A DNA stretch of 64,000 nt. Origin: Dromiciops gliroides (Eukaryota > Chordata > Mammalia > Microbiotheria > Microbiotheriidae). A program made the position numbers and the translations under genes. The notes beneath the pieces are model-generated. The model worked only from the letters and a program-made list of their open reading frames with translations. It made no database searches and had not been told where the DNA came from. Each line of letters opens with the position of its first letter. Position 1 is the first letter of the stretch. Shown piece after piece: positions 55,656-64,000 of the stretch. The DNA lies in the NCBI RefSeq assembly GCF_019393635.1, contig NC_057864.1, positions 476,674,617 to 476,738,616 on the forward strand, read 5' to 3'.

Positions 55656-58080
55656 TATGTACGTACTCGTGTTTGTTTAAAAAAAGAATCTGGAGACATG
55701 AGGGTCTTTGTGTCACGGGTGGCTGGCCCTCGCTCTGTCCACCTTGGCCCAGACTGCTGTGAAGGCGGCACAGGCTGACCTGCAGTTCCTCCAGTGTCAC
55801 ATTTGGCTTGCCTGGCGAGGTGATGTCTTCTATTTTAGCCACAGGTCAGGCTTGTGGGCTGCTCTGCATCTCCTTCCTTCCCGGGTGCGTCTCTGATGTC
55901 TTGTTTAGGTGCTCATAAATTATGCTATTAACTGGAATGTCCTGATGTTTTTTTCTTTTTAAACAAAACTCAAACTTCAGACATTGTGTAAAATTGGGAA
56001 GTAGGTGAACTCTGGCTTTGCAGGTGTCCCTGGGAATGTTTTCTTGGGTCAGGTGATTCCTCCAAATAGAAGTTTACATTCCCTGGAGCTAGACACTGAC
56101 CATTTGGAGGTTGGCGAATAAGGAAAGTGACCTTGGGAGGAGGAGCTATTTCTCCAGAGATGAGGGAGCACCCCCTGCTTCCTACCAGTTGGGAAAAGTG
56201 TGGACCCTGTTAAGGTACTCAAACCTGTACTGAGCCTGAGCTGAGGCCAAGAGCAAATGAACACGGACAAACTCTAGCCTTGGATTGGTCAGGGTCTGCG
56301 GCCTTGGGCCTTGGGGCCTGTTGTATACGGCTCCACTAAAATCCTCCCCAGACCTGCCCTGTGCAGGAATATGGTCTTTCTGGACTCCCTAGAAAGGCTG
56401 GTCCGAGCTCTGCTAATGAGGTTAGGCAGTGTGATCCTGCCCTGGCCCAGTTCCCACTTCACGGGTGGTCGGCTATGCTCCTGACTGACTTTTGCTTTCA
56501 GTAGTACCCACTTAATGCTGGTTAGGGGGAGCCCTCAAAGTATCCCCCAGAGGGCTGGGCAGGGTGTCCCTGTCCATCTCTAATGAGTTCAGTCCATAAA
56601 GAGGATGTAGGCTTTATTCCTTTGCACTGAGGGAGATGGTGCTCGAATCAGATACCTGGGGATGGGGGGGGGGGCTGGAATGCTTCCCAGGTTTCCACTC
56701 TCCCTCCCCCACAGCTAATTCCTCACAGATTATTGTGAGCATCGGTAGGATCAGAGCTGGATATAACCTTCGGAAGCCACCTGGAGAGTAGAAAGGGACC
56801 TTCCCAAGCAACTTCATGCCTGCAATGGGACAGCTAGATGAGAATGCGCCCCCCCCCCCCACCATTCTAGAGGTTTGTTTAGACGCTCAACCAGCAGGCA
56901 CAAGCTGGGGCACTGTGGGATCCTGGGAAAAGGGACTGCAAACTAGAACTTCCCACCCCTCAGGTAACAGGTTCCCAACACAGACCTCCATTTCAGGATG
57001 GTGACTCCCAGAAAGTGAGGTTAGAGCCATCTTTGGGGTTCTACTTTTCCAAAGGTGGGTCCTGCGCTGCTGACCTGACCCTGTGGCCAGTCTGTCTGGA
57101 TTCCAGGGGTTCCACTGACCGTTACCATCCCTCTCCATCCTTATCAAAAAAGCATGGCCGCAGACCTATGAACTTTGAGTTGTCTCCCTGGAACAAATAC
57201 TGACTGTGAGGGTCAAGGCACCAAAAAAGACTGGAGGGGGACACCTTATCACATCAAGGGAAGGGAGAGAAGGGAGGAGGAAGAGCCCACTCAGCCCGAG
57301 CCGAGCCCTTTCCATGCACGAGCATGCATGGTGACCCAAATCTGTGTTTATGCACATGTGCGCACGCACACACCCCTGAACTCATTTGAACACTGGAGGT
57401 AGGGGCCCCCTCCCCGTGGGAGTCTTTCTCTACTACATTAGGCTCTCTCCCATCTCCCCCCTTCCTGGCCTTGGGATTCAGATGGAGGTGCATTTCCTTT
57501 CTCCTCCACCCGGAGTCAAGCCTTTTCCAAATGGTGCGTCTGAGTGGGGCTGGGGGGAAGTGGGGGTAGAGAAAGGCAGACGAAGTCCTGCTAACCTAGC
57601 CCATCTCCCTAAGAACGCAGGGCATCCTCAAGGCTCCATTTTGCCATTACCATGCCTCCTTCCTGAATTGGGGTGATGAGAGCCCAGAAATCTACCCTTG
57701 GGAAGGGGGTCAGAAAACACTGAGGGGCACTATCTGGGTATGACTGGACACAGGATCCTCATGCTGGCCTCTGCCACTCAGGAAGGCACCTAGTGCTGAC
57801 TGCTATTTTTGCCTTATAACCTTAGGGGAGATGAGCTTGAGCCCAGGCTAGAGGGGGTAGATTTTACTGCCTTGCGAGGTTCAGCAGAGACAGGACCCCC
57901 AGAGAACAGCCCCGCCCCCAGCTTCTCATGGGCAGAATATTCTCTAGTGTCAGGCTCTTCGCTGGCCTCCAGTTCCCCTGCATCTTCCTTTCCTTGGGGT
58001 CTTCATAGGGCAGCCTTGTGACCTGCTATTACTTCAATGGGGCAGGGGTCGTAGGTTTTGACTTGCAGCAGGACACACTG

Positions 58081-58136
<56 letters not shown>

Positions 58137-59099
58137 TCAAGCTTCCCTTTCCCCTCCCCCACCCGCTCCCTTCTCATTTCTTATTGGCTCTTAGAATACC
58201 CAACAGCCAACCCGGGAAGGACATCGATGACCATCCTGTTCAATTTCCTGAGAGAGAAGTAACTTAGGAGGCCATTGTTAACGTGGCCAAGCTCAGAGGC
58301 AAAGCCAGGTCTTCTAACTCCAAGACCAAAGCCCATTGAGGTCCCTGATGGAGGCGGGAGCCAGACTGGCGACTTGTCATACTTCTTCGCCCGTCGCCTC
58401 GTGACCCCAGGAAGGCGGCTTCCGTGTAACCCCACTGTGCCCCGTGAAGGGCTGTGCACAGGCCGCACTGGCTCTCACCTCCTCAGAGGCACGGACAGGA
58501 GAGAAGACAGAGTCTGGAGGACACTGATGTTCTAGTGCCCAGGGAGGGGGCGCTTAAGGGGACACTGGTGTGACTGGACCGGATCTCCTTCCCCAGTCTG
58601 TCCTGCCTTAGACATGTGGGAATCCTAGAGCCTTGGCGGGGAGTCAGGGCCAGGCCAGCATCCCGAGTCAGACTTTCATCCATCCCAACTCCAGACCAGA
58701 AAGGGAGGGAGGGAGGGAGAAGGGAAAGCGCTTTAAATGGTGACAAATCGGGGGGAGCCGAGTGTCTGGGGAAGGGGCTCTAGGGCCAGCCACCCCCAGG
58801 GCACACTCTCTGACACACCTGTCTCAGGTCTCAGTCATGGGACGATGTCTGTGGGACAGATGAGCCCTTGGGTCAGGCCCCCAGCATGCACAGGCCCGGG
58901 TGAGGAAGGGGAAAAACCCAGCCCCCAAAGCCCATGAGAAACCCAGCTGTCTCAGCAGAAAGGCTTCGTCCCCAGCCCCACCCCCACCAATCCAGGAACT
59001 AGAGCGAGGCCCTCAGCCCCTCCACAATATCTGCCCCCTCTTCAAACCTTGTCCCCCCCTTCACCTCCTCCCGGCAGACTCAGGCAGGCAAGGGGTGCC
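55656..59099. other. Intergenic region between convergent BAZ1B and FZD9
   Basis: This 3.4-kb stretch has no young SINE or L1 copy and no recognised gene. It contains a CA microsatellite at 58085-58134 and a possible MIR trace at 58240-58320. It is GC-rich with poly-G and poly-C runs. Confidence 0.65.
58085..58134. repeat. (AC)25 microsatellite
   Basis: Fifty uninterrupted bases between the two genes. Long enough to be polymorphic. Confidence 0.97.
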
Positions 59100-59538
59100 A
59101 CACAGGGTGGGGTGAGGGGGGTTTATTCCAGTCGATGCTTCCAAAGGAACTTCACAATAAATTACATCATTAAATAAACTTCGGCCTGGATCATGGCCTT
59201 CTGCCCTCCCCTCCCCCTCCCCTCAATCCACACTTCTTCAGGAGCTTCGGGTCTGGGGACACATGCAGTTCTGTCCCCTCTAGTTTGCTCCCATGGGGTG
59301 CAGAGCCCACTGGGGCCTAGGAAGCTGCTGGGAGTGTCCTCTCCTTGCTCCTCAACCAGCCCCCCTCTCTCCTTCCAGGCTGCCCTCGGCTCTGCCGACC
59401 TTGACAGCTGGGTGGCTGCTTCAGCTGTCCCAGAAGGCAGCGTGTGCGCCTGTGTCCCAGCTCGAGGGGGCGGGGGTGGATGGAGGCCTAAAAGGGTGTG
59501 TGGGGGAGGAGAGCCCTAAAGCCCCCTCTCCAGGGACC
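59100..59538 (-). other. FZD9: FZD9 3' UTR with AATAAA signal
   Basis: Reading the minus strand from the stop TAG (59541-59539), about 420 noncoding bases lead to AATAAA at 59127-59122. No earlier canonical signal of comparable position was chosen, although AT-rich text with further signal-like hexamers lies at 59145-59180. Confidence 0.65.
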
Positions 59539-61354
59539 CTAGAGGTGCGTGGGGTTCTCCAGATACGGGTCTGCCTTGGTCATGTGCAGGACCACGGCTG
59601 GGGCCTTGTAGTGGCAGTGGGCCCCGCGGCCACAGCCCGCCGGCCCCCCACACCCCTTGCCTCTGGCTCGGCCAACCCCTGCCAGTTTCCGGTGGCACAG
59701 GCTCTGCCAAGTCTGGAAGGTCTTCGAACTCCAGACCCAGACGCCACTAGTAATGCCCACCACGAGGGACATAAAGATTTTCAGCATGAAGACAGCCACA
59801 GTGGGCACCGAGCCCCCGCGCAGGGAGCAGTCCCGGCGCCCCCCCGGGGACGGCGGCCGCAGCGCACGGCTGCTCCGTGGCCCGCAGGCGCCAATAGTCC
59901 ATGTTCAGCCTCTCGTAGACATAGCAGACGATGACGCAGGTGGCCGGCACCGTGTAGAGGATGGAGAAGACGCCGATCTTCACCATCAGCTTCTCCAGCT
60001 TCTCCGTGTTGGTGCCTCCCGTCTTCATGATCTTCCGGATATGGAAGAGAGCCACGAAGCCGGTGAGCAGGAAGCTGGTCCCCAGCACCAGGTAGCAGGA
60101 GAGGGGCACCAGCACAAAGCCCGTGAGCGCGCTGGCGTCCATGCTGCCCACGTAGCAGAGCCCTGTCAGCTCGTCCCCGGCCACCTTGCGCAGGGTGAGG
60201 ATAACGATGGTCTTGAGGGCCGGTAGTCCCCAGGCCGCCATGTGGAAGTAGCCCCCGTGGGCCTCTATGGCCTCGTGGCCCCACTTCTTCCCGGCCGCCA
60301 GGAACCAGGTAAGCGTGAGCACGACCCACCAGAGCGAGCTGGCCATGCCGAAGTAGTAGAGCAGGAGGAAGACGAGCGTGCAGCCCGTGTTCTCCAAGCC
60401 CTCCTGGATCACGTAGAGGGCCCCGGCCTCCTGGTCGCAGGCCACGCTCTGCGCCCCGGCCACGGCGCGGATGAGGAAGGCCAGCGAGTACACGTTGTAG
60501 CACATGGAGAGGAAGATGATGGGCCTCTCGGGGTACTGGAAGCGGTGGGGGTCCAGCAGGAAGGTGAGCACGGTGAAGGCGGTGGAGAAGAAGCAGAGCG
60601 CCGACCACACGGCCATCCACACCAGGGCGAAGTCCTTGTCACGCCGGGACCAGAAGACCTCCACCCCCGGCGCGCAGCGGGGCGCACACGCGCGGCTCTT
60701 CTCCACGTACTGGAACTTGTCCGGGTTCTCGCAGGCTGGGGGGCCGGGGCCCGGGCCCGGCGGGGGGCGCGGGGGCCGAGGCGCCACGGGCAGCATGCCC
60801 AGGCCCTGGTGGCCCTGGTGGCCGCCCGAGGCGGCGCCCCCCGGGGCGGCGGGCGCGGGGCCAGCCGTGGCGTTCTCGGGCGCCTCCATGCACAGCGCGT
60901 GGGGGTCGTTGGGCGTGGGCAGGCGCGCGCAGTCCAGGGCGTCGGGCCACGGGAAGCTGAACTGCTCCATGACGGGCGCGCAGCGGCGGCGGGCCTGCTC
61001 GCACATGGGCCGGCAGGCGGGGATGGGCGTCGACACCTGGTCTGTGCACATGGGCGCGTAGAGCGAGCACAGGAAGAAGCGCAGGTGCGCGTGGCAGCCG
61101 TACTCCACGAGCGGCGCGAACTCGTGCAGCTTGGCCGCCGCCTCGGCCTGCGTCTCGTGGCCCAGCAGGTTGGGCATGCGGGTCAGGTTGTAGCCGATGC
61201 CGCGGCACATGGGGATGGCCACGGCCTGGCAGCGCGCCCAGCCCCGGCCCCGCTCGCGCTCCGCCTCGTCCGGCCCCAGCTCCAGCGCGGCTGCCGCTGC
61301 GCCGGCCACCAGCAGCGGCCACAGCAGCGCGGCCCGCGCCGGCCCGGGGGCCAT
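59539..61354 (-). CDS. FZD9: FZD9, frizzled-9 Wnt receptor, single exon with one frameshift
   Basis: Frizzled-9 is a seven-pass plasma-membrane receptor for Wnt ligands acting through Dishevelled. The start [15 protein letters not shown] (ATG at 61354-61352) begins a signal peptide of about 24 residues, matching the family start; an in-frame ATG 109 codons upstream opens only an Ala/Pro/Asp-rich run. The cysteine-rich domain has all ten cysteines ([37 protein letters not shown]). Seven hydrophobic segments follow, then the Dishevelled-binding KTFQTW and the C-terminal NPTHL. The frame breaks at a run of seven C on the + strand (59839-59845); with six, the protein would be about 604 residues against 591 in human. 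Codon conservation is high on both sides, so the break is probably a sequencing or assembly error. Confidence 0.97.
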
Positions 61355-61860
61355 GCCGGGGGGCGCCCCGAGGAGGGCGCCCCGGAGGAGGGCGCGCGGC
61401 GGGGGCGCGGGACGCGCGCGGCTCACTGCGCCCCCGGAGCTCCGCGAGCGGGGCCGCCCATGGCTCTGCCGCCGCCGCCCGACCGGACCGACCGGACCGC
61501 CCGGACCGCCCGGACCTCCCCGCCCCGCTCCTCTCCTCTCCGGGTCCGCGTCTGGCTCCGGGTCTGGGTCTGGAGCCGGGTCTGGGTCTGCGTCTGCTCG
61601 CTCCGGAGCCGCCGCGCCCGGAGCTACCGGAGCCGCAGCCGGAGCCGGAGCCAGAGCCGGAGCCGCAGCCGCCGCCGCCACCTCCGCCCGAGCTGGGGAG
61701 CCTGGAGCCTCCCGAGCCCCCTCCGGGCCGGCGCTACCACCTCGGGGGCGGGGCTCGGGGCGGTGGGGCCGGCCCGGGGCGGGCCCGGGGCGCAGGACCC
61801 TCCCTCGGCTGGGCGCTTAAAGGAGCCGCGCGCGTCTACCACCGGCTCGGCTCGGGCACC
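60600..61860. promoter_or_regulatory. FZD9: CpG island over FZD9 5' half and promoter region
   Basis: CpG dinucleotides are very frequent from the third FZD9 membrane segment through the CRD and about 500 bases upstream of its ATG. The minus strand has a TATA-like CTTTAAGCG at about 61823-61815, but the transcription start is not determinable from sequence. The GC richness also produces long spurious open frames on the plus strand. Confidence 0.7.
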
Positions 61861-61934
61861 GCCTGGTGGAGGGCTGAGGCTGGCACTTGGAGAAGCCGGG
61901 GAAGGGGGCGAGGGGAGGAAGGGGAGGATGGGAG

Positions 61935-62235
61935 GGTGTCGATCTCTGTGTCTGCCGGTCTCTCTGTGTCTCTCTCACTGTCTGTGTCTCACTGCCTCTG
62001 TCTGTGTCTCCCTCTGCCTCTCTCGTTGTCTCTGTCTCGATGTCTGTCTCACTGTCTCTGTTTCCTTCTGTCTCTCAGCCTGTTTCTGTGTCTCCCTCTA
62101 TCTCTGTCTCACTGTGTCTGTCTTCCTCTGCCTCTATCTCAATATCTGTGTCTCACTGTCTCTATCTGTGTCTGCCTGTCTCCGTGTCTCCTTCTGTCTC
62201 TGTCTCACTCTGTCTGCCTGTCCATCTGTCCTGAT
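61935..62235. repeat. CT-rich degenerate tandem repeat upstream of FZD9
   Basis: About 300 bases of TCTGTGTCTCxxTCACTG-type units with irregular period. On the minus strand it is a GA-rich tract starting about 580 bases before the FZD9 ATG. Its open frames of Ser/Leu/Val/Cys are composition artefacts. Confidence 0.9.
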
Positions 62236-62352
62236 AGATCCATGTGTCTTCTTTCCCCAATTTCATTCAATCATAGTTCTAGACCCCGAAAGACCTCAGA
62301 TACTGTCTTCTCCTTTTACAGAGGAGGAAACTAAGGCCTAGAGAAATTAAGT

Positions 62353-62760
62353 GGGCAGCTAGGTTTCTTAGTGGATAGAGTGCTGGACCAGGAGTCTGGA
62401 AGAGCTCACTTCAAATCCTATTTCAGACACTTAATAACTGGGCAAGTTACTTAATTTCTTCTTTTTTTGTTTGTTTGGTTTTTTGTTGTTGTTGTTGTTG
62501 TTTTTTTTGCGGGGCAATGGGGGTTAAGTGACTTGCCCAGGGTCACACAGCTAGTAAGTGTCAAGTGTCTGAGGCCGGATTTGAACTCAGGTACTCCTGA
62601 ATCCAGGGCCGGTGCTTTATCCCCTGTGCTATCTAGCCGCCCCCCTACTTAATTTCTTTATGTCTCAGTTTCTTCATCTACAAAATGGGATTGGCAATGG
62701 CACCTAATCTCCCTGGATTGCTGTGAGGATCCAATGTACTAGCTATTATTAAATGATCAC
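62353..62760 (+). mobile_element. Older CORE-SINE, sense, split by a younger one
   Basis: The first half (GGGCAGCTAGGTTTC to GGGCAAGTTACTTAATTT) resumes at 62646 with TACTTAATTTCTTTATGTC after the insertion, and continues through TTCTTCATCTACAAAATGGG. Confidence 0.85.
62461..62645 (-). mobile_element. Young CORE-SINE inserted in an older SINE
   Basis: A perfect 13-base duplication TACTTAATTTCTT lies at 62448-62460 and 62646-62658. The tail includes (GTT)n and poly-T. Confidence 0.95.
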
Positions 62761-62845
62761 AAAATAATCATATTGTAAGATTCTGGTTCTGGAATTCCCA
62801 GGGACTTCCCTCTCCTCCCCTCTCTCGCCTTCTCTTTCCTGTCCT

Positions 62846-62985
62846 CTGCAAGTCCTTTAACCTCTGTTTGCCTCAATCCACTAGAGAAGGAAATGGCAAA
62901 GTAGTGCAGTATCTTTGCCAAGAAAACCCCATGGACAGTTTTGACCTGCTATGGTGCGCAGGGTCAACAATAACAACACAGTTAG
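62846..62985 (+). mobile_element. MAR1-type SINE 3' fragment, sense
   Basis: GAAGGAAATGGCAAAGTAGT and ATCTTTGCCAAGAAAACCCC are the reverse orientation of the distinctive part of the copy at 25.1 kb. Confidence 0.7.
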
Positions 62986-63009
62986 TCTCTGCACATATTG
63001 TTATTTTGA

Positions 63010-63215
63010 CTGCTCTTTTCCATACGCAGCCTGCCATATCCCATCTCCACACCTTTGCCTAGGCCAGGCCTCATCCCTGGAAGGCTCTCCTTCCTTCCTT
63101 TGGAATTTCTAGATCCCTTCAAGACTCTGCCCCGTCTTTAGGGAGCCTTCTGGGTTGGAAGTGTTCCCCTCTGCCCCAAGTTTCTTTGCATGTATTTGAA
63201 ATGTATTTAATTTCT
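63010..63215. repeat. L2-type LINE 3' fragment
   Basis: The order of CCACACCTTTGCCTAGGCC, GGAAGGCTCTCCTTCC and CCCTTCAAGACTCTG resembles the old mammalian L2 3' region. Assignment by pattern only. Confidence 0.45.
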
Positions 63216-63334
63216 TCCACTGTAAAAACTAGTGAGTGAACTCTATGGCTTCCGAAGTCCCTTCCAGGTCTAGAGCTTGGAGCCTATGATCGTGTAATCT
63301 GTGGGTGCCCTCCCCCTACCCAGTGTCTGGAGAA

Positions 63335-63785
63335 GCAACTGGTGGCATAGCAGAGAGAGCAAGTCCTGGACTGGGGAATCCAAACCCGGCCTCAGACACT
63401 GACTACCTGTGTGACCCTGGGCAAGTCACTGCACCTCTGTTTGCCTCAGTTTCCTCATCTGTCCAATGGGGATAATAATAGCACCTACCTCCCATGATTG
63501 TCTTGAGGATCAAATGAGAGAATATTTGCAAAAAGAACTTTAGATAGGGTCTGGCACATAGTAGGTGCTTATCTAAATGCTTATTCTCTTCTCCTTTCCT
63601 TTCCCTAGTAGAGTGTAACCTCCTAGAGGTTTCACCTGTTTCACTGGTCTTGTTTCTTGAGAGCAGGGACTATTTTTTGCTTTTGTATATTCCCGGTACT
63701 TGGCACACAATAGGCAATTAATGAATGCTAGTTGACTGACATGGTACACAGAAGGTATTTAATAAATGTTTAACAGATTGAATTG
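63335..63785 (+). repeat. MIR3-type SINE and L2-type tail, sense
   Basis: CCTCAGACACTGACTACCTG through GTTTCCTCATCTGTCCAATG and GTCTGGCACATAGTAGGTGC make a nearly complete MIR3-type copy. A tail-like segment GAGAGCAGGGACTA follows to about 63785. Confidence 0.65.
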
Positions 63786-64000
63786 GTCTTCTTTCTTCAC
63801 TCTCCTCAGCCATGTTTGAAAACTCCCTATCCTGCTTCCCCCTTAGCTTGGCTAAGTCCAGGAGGCTCCTTCATCTCCTGAATCGACCCTCAAGTGATGA
63901 ACTTTTTGCGACATAGCTGTGTACATGAAAGCATTGCCCCACAAAACAAAACAAAACGTAGTCTAGATCAGATGAGTTCTTTTTTGGGGGGGGCAGGGTA

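Noticed and set aside
59839..59845. Programmed ribosomal frameshift in FZD9
   Set aside because: The shift needed would be +1 at a G run with no known precedent in the frizzled family. A homopolymer length error is simpler.
61355..61681. 109-codon N-terminal extension of FZD9 in frame
   Set aside because: The extension is Ala/Pro/Asp-rich without a signal peptide. The family start with a clear signal peptide is at 61354, so the upstream frame is treated as GC-rich 5' UTR.
61936..62334. Ser/Leu/Val/Cys-rich open frames
   Set aside because: They are translations of the CT-rich tandem repeat and have no start context or homology.
60242..62341. Open frame of about 699 codons on the + strand over FZD9
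   Set aside because: It is antisense to the conserved FZD9 frame in a CpG island and continues through a CT-rich simple repeat. Its residues are low-complexity (Gly, Ala, Arg, then Ser/Leu/Val) with no family resemblance.
1..64000. CRISPR arrays, operons, riboswitches or phage
   Set aside because: The regular similar units are dispersed SINEs in a vertebrate genome, and no bacterial gene organisation is present.
1..64000. tRNA genes
   Set aside because: The tRNA-like text found belongs to SINE heads; no complete cloverleaf gene was recognised.

Overview
The window is vertebrate nuclear DNA from a marsupial. Two observations support this. About 41 recognisable copies of the marsupial tRNA/CORE-type SINE (head GGGCAGCTAGGTGGC, core CTAGCTGTGTGACCCTGGGC) are scattered through it, together with marsupial-type L1 fragments. 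The two protein-coding genes are also clear orthologues of mammalian genes from the Williams-Beuren syndrome region. The species cannot be fixed from the sequence alone.

Layout. Positions 1-55,650 hold most of BAZ1B (WSTF) on the + strand: 17 exons with GT-AG introns, from the end of the WAC domain to the stop codon at 53,863-53,865, plus a 3' UTR. The first coding exons lie before position 1. FZD9 (frizzled-9) lies on the - strand at 59,539-61,354 as a single-exon gene in a CpG-rich block. The two genes are tail to tail with about 5.7 kb between stop codons, the arrangement known in human 7q11.23. Downstream of 61.9 kb lie a CT-rich simple repeat and mostly old SINE/L2-type debris.

Introns. 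The introns (the largest is 18 kb, 15,212-33,249) are packed with antisense L1 3' ends and with SINEs. Many SINEs have perfect target-site duplications. One intron holds a broken retrocopy of DNAJC19 (10,866-11,223, - strand). The last 11.6 kb before 62.3 kb is free of the young SINE.

Quality. BAZ1B exons at 5.5-15.2 kb and 43.3-53.9 kb read through without a break. Between about 33.65 and 41.0 kb the coding exons carry at least 22 single-base indels, although splice sites and codon-level conservation are kept. FZD9 has one extra base in a run of seven C (59,839-59,845). The simplest explanation is a poorly polished stretch of assembly, not gene death. Both genes are therefore annotated as functional genes with probable sequence errors.

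Function. BAZ1B is a chromatin-remodelling subunit (WICH complex with SMARCA5) and an atypical H2AX tyrosine kinase. FZD9 is a Wnt receptor. They are neighbours by conserved synteny and do not form an operon or pathway. I found no convincing undescribed system; the most useful leads are the indel patch, the retrocopy and the repeat-orientation bias.
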